Assembly (NCBI GenBank): GCA_018857735.1
Contig: JABMCL010003328.1
Location: 92,001 to 156,000, forward strand
Origin: Alviniconcha marisindica
Lineage: Eukaryota > Mollusca > Gastropoda > Provannidae
Length of the DNA stretch: 64,000 nucleotides
Reading direction: 5' to 3'
Shown here: one piece after another, positions 1 through 14,600 of the stretch
How positions within the stretch are numbered: the stretch's first letter is position 1
Layout: every line of letters begins with the position of its first letter
Notes under the pieces: model-generated
The model's input: only the letters and a program-made list of their open reading frames with translations
The model's database searches: none
Told to the model about the DNA's origin: nothing
Program-made: the position numbers and the translations under genes

Positions 1-482
1 CTGGTCTGAAAAAAAAAATGTCTGCCATCATATCTAACTTCAAAATATCCAGCAGCAAGAAGCTACAACAATTTTATCATTCAACAGGGCAAAACAACAC
101 CTTCAGTTGATACACGTATGTAAATGGAAATTTCCAGAGAGATTTCACTGGTATTGATTCACGAGTTAACAACTTCATGGAAATTTATTTGTGTGCACTT
201 CTGTCTGTGTACTCTTTGGTCACCCTTGTCAGTGAGATACAGCACTACAGAAACGACCACTATCATTATTATTATTTTAATGCCAAGCCACAGGACTGCA
301 CAGGAGGAACAAAAAAACAACACTGCCAAACCACAGGATTGCACAGGAGGAATAAAAACACACTGCCAAGCCACAGGATTGCACAGGAGGAATAAAGCTG
401 TCAGGCAGGTGTAAATTCCACATTCTGTTCTGTCTTGTCCCTTCTCCCCTTCCGCACCCTGACAGCCAGCATGACAACTCAC
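1..482. other. LRP5/6 intron 7 (partial) with a short tandem repeat
   Basis: There is no exon here. At 281-400 lie three tandem copies, 41-42 bp apart, of a unit built on CCACAGGATTGCACAGGAGG, separated by A-rich spacers. The remainder is AT-rich unique-looking intron. Confidence 0.6.
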
Positions 483-678
483 CCGGAACCAGGGTCCAGA
501 CTGATGGCCCTTGGCTCATCCAGGTTGTCAGCTATGAGCACTTTCCTGGCACTGCCGTTCAGCCGCGACACCTCGATGCGGTCCATGCCAGTGTCGGTCC
601 AGTACAGGTTGCGACCCAGCCAGTCAATGGCCACGCCGTCAGGGTGGTCCACCTCCGTGTTCACTAGGATTTCTTGAC
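483..678 (-). CDS. LRP6: LRP5/6 exon 7: second propeller, YWTD blade
   Basis: The acceptor TGTTTTCAG precedes 678 and the donor GTGAGTTGTC follows 483. The translation includes [33 protein letters not shown] and [14 protein letters not shown]. It ends in phase 2, so at least one more exon must follow to the left of base 483; none is recognisable in 1-482. Confidence 0.95.
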
Positions 679-3565
679 CTGAAAACATGCCACCCTTCAA
701 GACAGGTGCTGAAATCAAAGTCTGCAAACAATGCCCACCCTCCAGCATTTTTCTCAACTCTCTCCCATATGCACACACACACACACACACACACACGTTG
801 AGCGTTGGTAACCTTCCTTTATGTGATGAAAACTAAAGACAACTGCGGGATCCAGTTAGGGGGAATGAAACTGACGGGCTTCATCAGGGTGAAAGAGTGA
901 ATCTGTAGGATGCTGAGGTGAATAAGTCTGGTTGTTTTCTCTGCACCCTATGGATTCATCCCGACATGGTCCGTTCATTTTATCCCCTTCTTTTACATGC
1001 ACATAATGAATCATGATCATTATTACCAATGGTATTAAGATGCTGCTTACTGGAGACCCCCCCCCCCCCACCCCAAACTTCCAAAATTCCATTTACCTGT
1101 TCCATCCAGTTTTGATCGCTGAATAGCCCTTGCCTCATCATCAGTCCAATAAACGTAACCTTCCACAGGATCATAGTCAATGGCAATGGCATGATGGATG
1201 TTGTCAAGTGGAAGAACAACGGCCGTGTAGTCAGGCGTGTCCAAAGAAATTTTGCGCAAATCTCTTCTCCGTGCCAGGAACAAGATCTTCTCTGCCCCTG
1301 TGATATCGGCAGGAGAAACTGGGTTACAATTTTGTAAGTTTTACACATTTATATATTTTCGGTACAATTTTGTAAGTTTCACAAATCTTATAAAGTATGG
1401 GCTACAATTTTGTACATTTCAGATTTATAAAATTATATTAACATGCAGATGAACTTTTTAACTTCTACCTCAATTTACCATCAATAACCAATTGGCACAG
1501 CAGACCAGGAGTCTCACAAACCAGCAGTAAACTCAATGCTAAATTAAAAATAAAATAAAAAAATCAGTGACTATGTACTCACATTCAATAGCTGGTTAAA
1601 CTGTTCAGTCTTTTGTCAAATGGTTAGAGTATCTGACAAGTGACTGATGTACTTGGCATCTGTTTAGTGCCCTTGTCAAATGCTATGCATACTTGATCTC
1701 TTGATTAGAGTACTTGATGTACATATGGTCACACTACTCTATAATTGTTTAGTGTTCCTGACAACTGGTTAGTGTCACATCTCACTGGCTAAACTGGTTT
1801 GACTTTGACAAATGCTTACTGTGCTTCTTGATCTGTATGCATACTAATCTTGACATCAGGTTGGTGTATTGGTGACTTGTTTAGTAGTTGTTACTATGTT
1901 AATGAATTGGACAAATGGTTCAATACTTGACAAACAGAAAGTGTACACAGCAGTTGGTTAGTGTACTTGACAACAGATCAGTAAACTACTGGCATGTCTA
2001 CTTGTCACCAGTTTGGTTAGTCTAGGCTGTTAACTAGCTCCTCTTAGCAGCACTGTTTCATCTTTCAAAATTCAGACTGAAGTTAGTTTGTTTGTGCTTT
2101 GAAGTCCAGTCAACCACACAGGGTTATATCAGGGCTAATTCACAATGAAGGCCAGTGCTTTCTGTGCATACTCTGGTGTCCCTTCCATCTTCAGTCACAT
2201 CAGGCAATCTCTGATTCTGTTCACCTCTATTTTTAAGGATTAAAGAAAAAGCCCTCCTCTAATACAATAGAACAGCAGGCAAGTTAAAGATTTCAGAAAA
2301 TCAACTGTAAACAGTTTTGCCTGCTGACTGCAGTGCAGACACAGCATCATCATATCTCTCTCTCTCTCTCTCTCATGTATGCTCATAATGTATAACTGAA
2401 AGATGTATGCATGTGTGCATCTGGCGCTGTGAACACGCTTATGTTTTGTGTGGAAATTCTCATGTATAATGTTTCACTGATTCATCCATGCCTATATTAT
2501 GTATATAAATGATGCCTGTAATTTTATACTTACTCATCAGCAGCTTAGCAAGGATAAGTTGTTAGACAGGTTTCTGACTAAACCTAAACTACAAAAGTTT
2601 TCGAGTTTGGGTTCTGTGTGTGTGACAATAACATAACCCTTCTTTATTATTACCATTGTGATCCACATAACTGGACTCTGTTTCATTTTCAGCTTAATTA
2701 TAACCAATTCTAAAGACACCTCAGCTGCAACAAGTACTATGTCCACGCACCTTTGGCACAGGTCTTGCCATCCTCCAGCAGCTTGACGCCAGTGGGGCAG
2801 GCACAGGCGAAAAAGGGGTGCCGTGGTGACATTAAGCACAGGTGAGAACACCCTCCATTGTCGCTTCCACATGGATTGACACCTGGAGAGGGGTAGAATG
2901 GTCTGATTAGGAAGCGAAACGCTTTCAAGTTTAAAACTGCAAGTTGCAGAACAAACAGCATTCATTTAAAATTACAGGAAACGTTGACAGCACAGCTCCA
3001 ATACAGCGGCAGAAGTCTATTACTGTCAGCAAGCCCTTGACAGAAATTCGTATTTTACCCCTTCACCCTTGCACTACCGACTTCCTTCATAAGTATAGAC
3101 ACATTGCATACCATGTGCATTATTTCTCTTTTTATTATCATTTTGCACATAGTCTGAATAACATGTCATATCACTTCAATTATCTTGTTTTATGTTGTAA
3201 CTCTATAGGTCTTATTACCACCTCACCATCACCGTGGTGAATGCACACCTCGTGATGCAAAAACTATGGCTGCAGTGAGTTCTGAGAATGCAAGCACTAC
3301 TGAAGCACTGGAACCATTCACAATCTATTCACAGCTGTTCCAGCTGATCACCAGTTCACTCATCACTTAGCTTAAGGGTTACATTGTAACAAGCTAGGTG
3401 AAAATAACAGCAGCATCATATTGTGATCCTGTTCACACTCGGCCAAGAGTCGGTCTACTGCAGCAACAGAAGGCCAAAATGGCAAACAACAAACAAAAAA
3501 TTAATGAAACCGATGACACAATTTCACACACATTTACAGAATATATATCTATATATATATCTATA

Positions 3566-3599
<34 letters not shown>

Positions 3600-6480
3600 T
3601 CTAATCTATGCAGAAATACATGAAAATCAAGACCACCCTTTTTACTCATAAACACAGCTAATAAACACCTGGAATCAAAACAGAGTTAATTCTAATCCAC
3701 ATTTGAAAATGAAGATATGTGCCCAGTATCCCCAGCCTAGGTACCCCTAATCAATATAAATCAAATCAAAATCAAAATGAACTTAAGGAGAAGTTGTAGC
3801 AAAATTAAAACAACAACAAAAAACACTGAAGTGAAAGCAAACAAAGGTTGTAACCTTTTTGTTCCTTCTTAAAGTTCTTTGTTTCCGTGAATGGAATGAT
3901 GAAATTATTATATTCTGTTGTTACTTTTCTTCCCATCAATTTTCTGATAACTTCATCAATTGTTACTTTAACCATGTGTTTGGTTTGGGTTCCATTATTA
4001 CTGGTGGTGGTGATGTGGAGTGGGTGGTGATGGTGGCTCACTAGCTGGTCACTGGCTGGCAAGACGATTTAAGTGTGCGTGTGCGCGCGCGTGTGTGTGT
4101 GTTATGTGTGTGTGCGCGCGCATGTACGCATGCGTACATGTATGCATGTGAGTGTGTGTGCATGTGTGCCTGTGTATGTGGAGGGGGGGTACATCTTTCA
4201 CACAAGACTGCAGTACACTGGCCAAACTGTATGTAAAACAGGGTTATGCAGGTGAGGAACCCTGAAAACTCTCTTGGGTCACCAGAATCCAAAGCAGCCA
4301 GTGTCCAATCCAGTTTTAAAGAAAGGCTATAATGTTAAGTCTGCTCTCCTATTGGCTAAATAGAGCATGTCATATGTCTTTAAAACCCCAGTGGTGCTTC
4401 TTGGGGAACAACATGCTTGAACACACCCTCTTACTCCCTTTGCACAACATGCTATCAGTGTCATGGAGACATAAGATTAAGTTTGATGGTTTCCTGGAGA
4501 CACAAGATCAAGTATCATGGTATCATGGAGACACAAGATACTTATATCATTTTGTCACTCAGTATGTGAATGTAAAGCATTTTATTTACCTGCCAATCAT
4601 CAGAAGAAAATCATTTCTGGTAATAACAGCAATGCATTAAGTCATACATCTATGTAATATATATATAATACATATATATATGCTACCACAAGACTAATGA
4701 TCAAACTAGGTTTGTTGCCTTGCATGGCAACATACCCCCCATCGTGTGCCCCAAGGAACTGCAGGACACTGCATCACTGTCAGCATGAACATCCACTTTA
4801 CTTGCTCTTGGTCTAGCTGGTTCAGTGCTTCCGCAGATGTGGTAAAAACAGACATAGCTTGATTGCACACCCTGGCTGTGACCCTGACCTTGAAGATAGC
4901 AAAACCTATCTTTTTGCATGGCACTCCAGCTCATGACGATGAGTCATCAGACCAAGGTTGTTTCCAAAATGTTCAGTGCTTCACATTTCGTAGGTGAACA
5001 TTTACTGAAATTTGGAACCTTCACTGTGACCTTGACTCCTAAACACAGCAATCCAGTCTATTCACAATATGGAAGATGTACCAAACTACTTTGTCAGCAG
5101 TTCAGAAAATACAGTCTCAAACGTCTGTCACATTTTGATTAAATATGAGCCCTTGCTGTGACACTGCCCATTCAGATAACAAACCCATATTTTTCACAAG
5201 AGTCTCTGCTAATGATGATGCACCAACACACCAAGTTTTGTTACAAACAGTTGAGCAGTTTAGAAGATACAGTCCAGGCAAAACCCAGACACAAGGACAA
5301 GCGATTCAAATACAATTATTCCCCCTTTAACTTCATTATGGGGGTATACAACACTGAACATTTTAAACCAAACCCAATCCCAGTTTGTCCCCAACATTAG
5401 GCAGCTGGTGCTACAGCAACATGTCTAGGCACAAGCAAGGTCAGGGAGCCTGCAACCCTAAAGCAGAGCCTGCATCCAGCTAGACCATCATGAGACTGAG
5501 ACAGCACATCTCTGGTAAGTTGAGCCAGGCACAGACCACATTTCCAAAGCCTCTTCACTGCACAGCTCTAGTTCCATGTATGTAAATGATAACCCTTCAC
5601 CAACAATCATGCTTCTTCTCATGCGTTTTTCATATTATATGCATCCAAGGTGGGGTTTGTACTTTGTGCACAGAACAAGACCTTATGCTCTTATGTCGTT
5701 ATGATCTTATTCATGCTCTTTCAGTTTCACAAGAAATACTCTGTGCGTGCATGCGCACCTATGAATGTTAATGTGGGGGGTTTAAGTCTCAATTGTCACC
5801 ATGGGGGGTTTAAGTCTGAATTTCTTTTTTTTCTTTTTTCTTTTTATCAGTTTGTTTAATATTTAACACATCTGGGATTTGTCCATTTTCACATTTTAGT
5901 GTTAATACCATTTTTCGTTTAACAAAACAAAAAAAGGAATGGGAAAAAAAGTATGATTTTCAGCTCCTCAAATATTATGACCACATCGACACATAAAGGG
6001 AGCATAATAAGATACAAGTCACACCAACACAGATTCAATATACATAACGTAAAACAGTGGAAAATAATCACATAATAGGACACTTAAACACTACAGCACA
6101 GATACAAAATAAATCAAAGTATTCTTCTTTTTAAATGATCACAGTAACAGCACCCTTATCAATTAAAAAAGAAGAAGAAAAAAAGCGTGTGAATAATAAC
6201 CACAACGTCAATAGTAAATTGTATTACCTCCAGTATTCTTGAATTCTGTGTGCAATGGAAGAAAACAATACTTTTGTTGATTTCTTTCATATTATAATAA
6301 AACTATCACCACCAAAAATTGGAAAACTCACCAGATTTTGTTGGCAAAAGTCAAAATATTCAGTCACACCTTTTGCTACTACATCAGCCATGTATCTTTC
6401 TTTTATTTCTACATTACCTCCATTCATACTCTCTCCCCCTCCCATTTTCTTAAGTGTGCATGCACATGTGTGTATATAAT

Positions 6481-6548
<68 letters not shown>

Positions 6549-9500
6549 CATGCCTATGTGTGCCTGTATGTATCATGTGTCTGTGTTGGTGTACTGTGGA
6601 TGTGCAACTACCAAAACCACAATAAGCCACCCCAAGGAAAAGTGGATTCTATGACAGTTGTAAGGGTGGTCTTGACTTAAGTTGATCTCTGCAAAGCCAT
6701 AAAGTTGTCAACCTGGGAGTGATAACATTAACACAATCGTCCTGGTGTCCAGCCAATACATTACAACACAGCCTGCACTTGTACACTTCACTGAGACTGC
6801 AGTCACAGCCAACACATAAACTGATTCCAAACTCCAGGCCTCCAGTTTCAGGGTCCATAAGACCCTGTAAACTCAAATTCCAAGTTTTTAGAAATGACAT
6901 TTAGCAATCTCCAACTGCCTCTGGCAAATCTGACGGGTTCCTGCAGGCATATTTTGCCTGTTAATAACCCCCACATCTCTGGCCCCTTATCATAAAATAA
7001 ACCTCCAAACAAACTCCAGCCATTTATCACGCCCATAAATCAGCCTCCTAATCAGATAACTCTGAAATTCCTCTCCAGGCAAAAAACAGCCAGACTGACA
7101 TGCTCCAAAATAATACAGGTGAACCACAACTGATATGCTGCAACATAATACAGGTGCACCACACTGCACAGCAGTCACAGGCTTGAGAAATGTGGGAAAT
7201 TCCTAGTCTTGAAAACAACCATTTTTAGTTTGACACTGACCACAAAAGAAGAACATGCACAGGATGACTTGATCATATAAAACATTATAACACACATGGA
7301 AAGCTGTAAGACTTAGATGAAAACACCCACTTTTCGTGTAACATATATTGTAAGAAAGAATAGGCACAGGATGAGCTATGGTCATAAGATGCATAATAAC
7401 AATCAAACTCATTTCAAGTACTGTACTGTTAATATGAACTAAGAGTGAGAGAGAGTGAGAGAGAGAACTGAATTTTTACAATGTGATCTGCGATCACTAT
7501 TCTGTGTCAACTGTTATTACTTATTGCACAGTAAGAATGGTCACTGGAACAAGAAACAAAACAACCTGTTTGTGTTATCCACTATTCTGTGTTAACAGTG
7601 CACATGTTAACTGCAGACTACTAACACCCCACCGCAGGATGCTTGTGATTGGGCAACAGGCTCATTTTGTACCTTTCCATTTTCTCCCTTATCACTGCAC
7701 CTTCACTGTTCATCTATTCCTAGGCACCTAAAAGGAATCTGCTCCAAAATTCTGCCAGTTGTGGAATGTTGCCCAAACTATTGGGATTCCCACAATATAA
7801 TGAAGAAGTTATTCTGCATTCTTCCATTAATAAAAGAAGGCATTCTTTATAACTTTTGGGGTGTTTTGCTCTCTAAGTTACGGTAGCTGTTTTAAGTTGA
7901 TCTAACCACACACAACCCCCACCCTCTTTTCCCCCTTTTGTTTCCTTCATTCAAGGGTCCCCTCTGCCATCCCCCAACCTTGCAAACAGAGGAAGAACCA
8001 AAGGTTTCCCCTGCTGAAAGGAGAAAACATTGCTTAAATGCTGTTTTCCTGAAAATTCAGAGGGCTCAAAGTGGTGGGTCGCCATAATTCCATTTCTGAA
8101 GGTGGCTGGAGATAAACTGTTGCAGATAAGCAAGTTATTACAGTATAATAACAAATAAGTTAACAACACAAACGCCTTTCTGATGAAATCAAAGTTCCAA
8201 ATTCCCCCCTTCACTACACAGTCCCACCAGTACCAATCAATGCAAGCACAATAACTATCCTTGAAGAGCAAGCTAAGTAATCAACATCACTTGACTCTGC
8301 TCACCTGATGGTTGACGTTTTTCATCAAAGGCGTGAATATCCATCGGTGAATAGATCTCCTCATGCACCACCATGGTTTCTGTTGCAGTTCGTTTGTTGC
8401 ATGCATGAATAGAGCGTGTATGCCAGTCAGTCCAATACAACATGTCCCCAAACAAGGTCAGAGCGAAGGGATGGGGCAGGCTTCCCTGGATGACCGTGCG
8501 TCGATTGGAGCCATTAAAATCACAGCTGTGGATGTAGTGGAGCTTGGCATCTGCCCAGTAGATCTTGGAATCCTCGTAGTCTATGGTCAGCCCATTGGGC
8601 CAGAAGATGTTGTCGCTGATAATCACCTCTCTGGAGTCCTGGTTCCCATCCATCCCAGCTCGCTCAATTTTAGGTACCTCCCCCCAGTCGGTCCAGTAAA
8701 CGTACCTGCAACACCAAAGGTGTACAACTTAACTTGGATTCTTTCCCTCTTGTTTCCATTCCACTGATAAAGTCTCTATTTTTTTGTTTTTTTGTTTTGT
8801 TTTTGCTCTTCACTTTGATATTTCACTGCCTGTCTGAAGTTAGTATCTGTTTAACTGTCTCTTTTGTATTCCCCCCCCCCCCCCCCAATTTTTTTTAAAA
8901 TAATGTGTGTGTGTGAATGTCCACTTGTATAGGGCAGTTTAGATCCATGCAGACAGCCACAGGCTTGTTGCCTCTGGCCAAGATGATGGAGAAACAGGAG
9001 GGAGAGAACTGAGGTGAGGGGTGGGGAGAGACAGTGGAAAAAGAGATTTGGTGATGGGGGCGAAGAGGCCGGTGGGTGACTAAGGTGTTGGGGGAGGAGG
9101 CCGGTGGGTGACTAAGGTGTTGGGGGAGGAGGCCGGTGGGTGAATAAGGTGTTGGGGGGCGAGGAGGCCGGTGGGTGAATAAGGTGTTGGGGGAGGATGC
9201 CAGTGGGTGACTAAGGTGTTGGGGGAGAGGAGACCGGTGGGTGACTAAGGTGTTGGGGGAGGAGACCGATGGGGGACTAAGGTGTTGGGGAGGTAGAAGC
9301 TGGTGGGTGACTAAGGTGTTGGGGGAGGTAGAGGCTGGTGGGTGACTAAGGTGTTGGGGGAGGTAGAGGCTGGTGGGTGACTAAGGTGTTGGGGGAGGTA
9401 GAGGCTGGTGGGTGACTAAGGTGTTGGGGGAGGTAGAGGCTGGTGGGTGACTAAGGTGTTGGGGGAGGAGGCTGGTGGGTGACTAAGGTGTTGGGGGAGG

Positions 9501-11584
9501 TGGAGGCTGGTGGGTGACTAAGGTGTTGGGGGAGGAGGCTGGTGGGTGACTAAGGTGTTGGGGGAGGTGGAGGCTGATGGGTGACTAAGGTGCTGGGGGA
9601 GGGGGAGGCCGGTGGGTGACTAAGGTGTTGGGGGAGGAGGCTGGTGGGTGACTAAAGTGTTGGGGGAGGTGGAGGCTGGTGGGTGACTAAGGTGTTGGGG
9701 GAGGTGGAGGCCGGTGGGTGACTAACGTGTTGGGGGAGGAGGCCGGTGGGTGACTAAGGTGTTGGGGGAGGAGGAGGCCGGTGGGTGACTAAGGTGTTGA
9801 AAACAAATGCAATTACAGCTGACACTGAAACAATTTGTGCATGGATGCATGCATGCACATGTGTGTGTCCAAGTGTTGTTGTGGTTGATGCCTGTGTGCT
9901 TGAGTCATCAAGACTTCTGGATGTTTGTTACTTACAGTTAGATTTATTTACTTTTCATTGTTTCAATGTGAAGGCTTGAACTGTACTTCTTGTGATGGGT
10001 TACGCACTTTCTGTGCAAACAACTTCACTAACAAATTATTACTACTACTATTATTATTATCATCATCATGATCACTTTTAGTTTTATACCAAGCTCATTT
10101 TTACAAGGAAAATGATAATGAAAAAGTCAAAATGAAACTGCTGTGTCTGTTTCAAAATGGTATGTTTTGAAAGTCGGGGGGGGGGGGGGGGCATACCTAC
10201 AAACAAAAAGTCTTTTTCTTTTTTAAATCTGGCAAATGATTAATTATCAATATTTTGTTTTGCTATTCTCTGGCATGTGCACAGATAAAAACATCCCACA
10301 AACTACCACCACCACCCTCTCCTACCTTCCCCCAAACAAATCACACCCAGCCACTCCTCAACAACCCCCAGAAATGATCTGTCTTCTTTTTGACCCCCCC
10401 CCCCCCCCCCCAACAAGCACTACATCAGCAGCAAGCCAGTTACATCAATAACAATGCAATCATGTGCCTGGCAATGCAGAGCGCCGTGCCGCACTGCACA
10501 CAGTTGCAAGCAGAAATATCACGGGTGGGTGATTCACCAACTGATTTACCGGAGGGGGAGCGGGGTGGGGGTGGGGGAGGGGGAGGCAGCTTCCCTAGAG
10601 CTGATGGTGCCTGTCCCACACACACCTGGTTGGTTCGATTCCACCCCAACCTTTCCCTAAGCCAATAAGGAGTGGAGGAACATTGGTTTTGACCACAGGG
10701 TTCGATTCCACCCCAACTTTTTGGCTAAGCCAACATGGGGGGGGGGGGGGGGGGGGGGACACTGGTTTTGACCACAGGGTTCGATTCCATCCCAACCTTT
10801 GGCTAAGGGCTGACCCATAAGGGGCAGTGGTACACTGGTTTTGACCCCTTCCTATTTCTTTCCACACTACATTTATCCTGACTTGTTGTCCAACAGAAGG
10901 TGACTGTAAGCATGTACTTTGGCTATATGCAATGGTAGTGCAACCAGGCAGTCAACAGGCACAGCTACTGTCTCGCTGCACCCCCCCCCCCCCCTTTTTT
11001 TCTTTCTCTCTCTCTCTCTCTCTGAGTCTATCTTCCCATGATTTCCACTCACCTGCCTTTGAACATTTTCATTTTTCTCATGTAGAAAAACTGTAAATTG
11101 GGCTGGTCAAAAAAAAAATCATGATCAGCTGCAAGTTCTCAAAGCATAAAATAACACATATTTTATTATTTTTCAACAACTTACTATAATTACAAAATCC
11201 TTTATACTAACCTCTGCTGGTTATGAATTACTCATGTACACTGCTAACTCTCAAATTTTGCATTGTATGTGACTCACTGTTAACTGTCTTTTCAAAAGAA
11301 AAATATCTGCCTGTTAATTTTGTGACCAGTTAGTGGATATTCTCTGCCATGATCAGAGCAAAACACAATTCATCGCACACATCACTTTATGCTTGAAGAG
11401 GATCTAGAAAAATAAAGCTGAATAAACTGGGAAGACAGAAATCTGAAAGAGTGCTGTAAAAGCATGTAAAATTATGCAACCTAACATTTTTTCTTTTTAT
11501 TCTGGCCAAATCCAGGTTTGATTTTTTTTTAGCTTCTTCTTTTTTCAATTCTGGCCAAATCCAGGTCTGTCTTCTTTTTTCTTC

Positions 11585-11624
<40 letters not shown>

Positions 11625-14600
11625 TGTTTTGTTTTGCAAAGGGAACTCCTTTTTTTCTTCTCTGTTTCTTCACACCTTAGTATCCTCCCAATGTGCAAAC
11701 CAGTGCTGTTCTTGGGGTTTAATGGTTTCTTTCTTTTGCTGCTTAAAGTCGTCATGTTCTGCTTTTGTTTAATGTGCTTTTTTTATTTGCATATAATTAT
11801 AATAATTATATACATACAGGCGAGGAACGTTGGTTAGGGCGGAGAACTTGGGCACGGTCTACAGTAAACTTTTGGCCGGCAAAAAGAGAAAGAAGGGAGC
11901 GAGGGCAGTTTACCACTGCTGCCAGCCGGCTGGACTCTGGGTGAGAAGGGAAAGGGAAAGCGCGTGCCGGGCAACGAACGTCTTTTGAACACAGATCAGG
12001 TAACAGACGGACTTTAGTAACACGCTTCTCCACAAGGACACACGACAAAGGGGTGTGCGGGACGTGGGGGGGGAGGGGGGGGGGGTTATTGGGCGCTGAA
12101 ACTTGCTCACAGTTCAGGAGCTGTGTGAAAGTGGAGGTGGACGTCCTGGGCTCCCGTCCCTAATAAGCCTACGGTTTCTGTGGACGTAAAGCAGCACTTC
12201 AACCAAACTTGCTCAGTGGAAGGCTGGGGACGGTGTTTGTGTTTTGATTTCCTCCGGAGTCCTGTCCACGTTCACACACACACACACACACACACACAGG
12301 TCAAGACTGACGTGGCGACCATATCTCCAACACCTATGAGTCACATAATGGCGCTGCTGCTCCGAGTGGACAACAGTAACACCGAGCGCTATTCTGTTGC
12401 TCACGGGACAGGAAACGAAGGTGCGGAGTGGGGGGTGGCGGCGGGGAAGGACCGGGGGTTTCCTTATGAGTAACGAGACAGTAATTTGTACATCCGTAGT
12501 AGTTTGTCGTTGTTGATTTTGTTTTGTATGTGTGTGGGTGCGGGGGAGGGGGGGGATAAAAGATTTTTTATTTTTTATTTATCGGCAAAGGAACTTAACG
12601 ACCTATCAACATTATAACTATATATATATGCACTTAACTTTCGTTATGAGACAAGATTTGTACATCGGCCGTTTTGTGGTTCTCACTATTTTGCGGACTT
12701 TTTTTTTGGGGGGGGGGGGGGGGGGGGATTCAAAAACCATCTCTCAACTTTCTATGCACCATCGTATCACCATCGCCATAAGTAATGTTTTAAAGTGAAG
12801 GACTGACGAGCTTTGCAATGCAAAATTAGATCTGAATCACATTTTTGCACATTCAACAATTAACGGCTCGTGTAAGATTTTTTGATTTGTTTTCCCCTTT
12901 GCACATGTATTGACACTGCACATTACTGACTGTAGTCCGGCCCGGACAGATGGACTCACAAAATTAACATGTAAATTTCCGGACACAAAACACCATGAAT
13001 GCAAATTATATCCGCATGAACACAAACACGACACACTAAAATATTTTTTTCTTCTTTCTTTAATCTAAAGAGAACTATTCATTTAATGGAACTACAACTA
13101 GCCTTCTCACAAGATGAGGAAATCGAAAAACAACAACTTCTAAACCATGGATTTTGTTTTGAATGCTCCCTTGATTTCAGATCAAAACGTAGTTTTGACA
13201 GTCTAGCGACGGGTAATGGAGCATGCTACACACAAGTGTCCCACTTTCCTCGTGTTGCACGCACCGCCGCTTTGATCTCGCGCACGTGAGGTTCGTGCTC
13301 GTGTCGCCCAAAACAAATTCTACCGACAAGACAAAAAACCCTACCCCCGCGCAGCAGTCAGATTTTTGGAGGTGTTTTCTACAGTCCAGCCCCGTTAACT
13401 GTCAATCACTCAAGTGGACTACAAATCAACACAATACAGCACAGAGCTCACACATAGTTCAGGAGCTGTGTGAGAGTCGAGGTGGCCGTCCTGGGCTGTC
13501 CGTCCTAACGAGCCTTCTGGTTTCCGTGGACGTAAAGCTATATTGAACCATGCTTCGGCATTGGTCTCAGCTTGTCCCTAATATGTCAAATGACATCTGA
13601 GGACATTAAGCAACACTACCTACCTACCTACAGAGCTCACAGTGAGCCGGTTTGGCCTAGCGGTATGGCGTTAGGCTGGTAAGCGGAAGGACCTCGGTTC
13701 GATACCGCTTCGGCTCTCCTTCCTCTTCAAAAAGGTTGTGGTTTGTGGATACTGTCTTGTGACTTTGTCCATCACTTCCTACTGAAACATTAAAATGGCT
13801 CTCATCGCTGCCCATCTTAATGCAGAAGTCATTCTGGTGGTGACAGTGTAGCGATAGGTATATAATCTCCCTCTCCCCCCACCTCCATACCCCCTTCCCC
13901 CCCTTCTCCCCGTACGGTTTCTGTGGACGTTAAGCACCATGTTTGCTTTGCTTGCTACAGAGCTCAGGAGCTGTGTGAAAGTGGAGGTGGCCGTCCTGGG
14001 CTCCCCGTCCCTAATAAGCCTTGTGGTTTCTGTGGACGTAAAGCAACACTAAAAAATACCAGCGTATACCGGGACAAAATCTGCAGTCGGTCCACTGTCG
14101 GTCGGTCAGCTGTTGTTTTGTTTGACCGGCTTTCACAAGCACGCACGCGCACACGCACACACACACACAGAGTACGTGTCGCGTGTGTGTGTTCTAGACG
14201 GGGAAGGTACGTCATTTGACTTTTTACGCCCAGTCAACCAGGACGGTTATATCACTGTGAGACGGGGGAGGGAGCAGGGTGTTTGCTAGTACAGCTTTTG
14301 TAGCGGCACTGACCGCCGTGTATCTGACCGGTTACAGTGACTGGCCGGTTTCCCTTAACAACTTCGCCACCTTACCGATGTCACACCGATGTGAAAAATG
14401 TTTAGCGTGATCACTACAATAAGTCCAGTTGGTCATTTCAAATCAAAACCTTCTACCTGTTGATGAAAGGCCGTTCCTTTTTGACAAGTTAGTCGGCTAG
14501 TTCTTCGGTTTTAACGTCCGGTCAACCGTACCGATCACCTCACGACGAACCACACATTCACAAGGTTTCAAGGTTTTACTGAGCTTTTCGCCCCTGGGGG

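Larger units (their letters stand above)
2883..8304. other. LRP5/6 intron 4, repeat-rich
   Basis: A 5.4-kb intron. It holds a TA microsatellite (3541-3596), an alternating GT/GC block with CGCG steps that could favour Z-DNA (4072-4170), a dispersed repeat at about 4880-5400, and a long TG tract (6483-6548). I see no exon-like segment matching LRP5/6 or another family. Confidence 0.7.

Noticed and set aside
8363..8767. 134-codon plus-strand open frame
   Set aside because: It overlaps LRP5/6 exon 4 in antisense; the minus-strand reading has clear YWTD motifs.
13644..13716. Functional tRNA gene
   Set aside because: The candidate anticodon loop lacks the universal T33 and the anticodon stem is mismatched; neighbouring SINE-like units favour a retroposon head.
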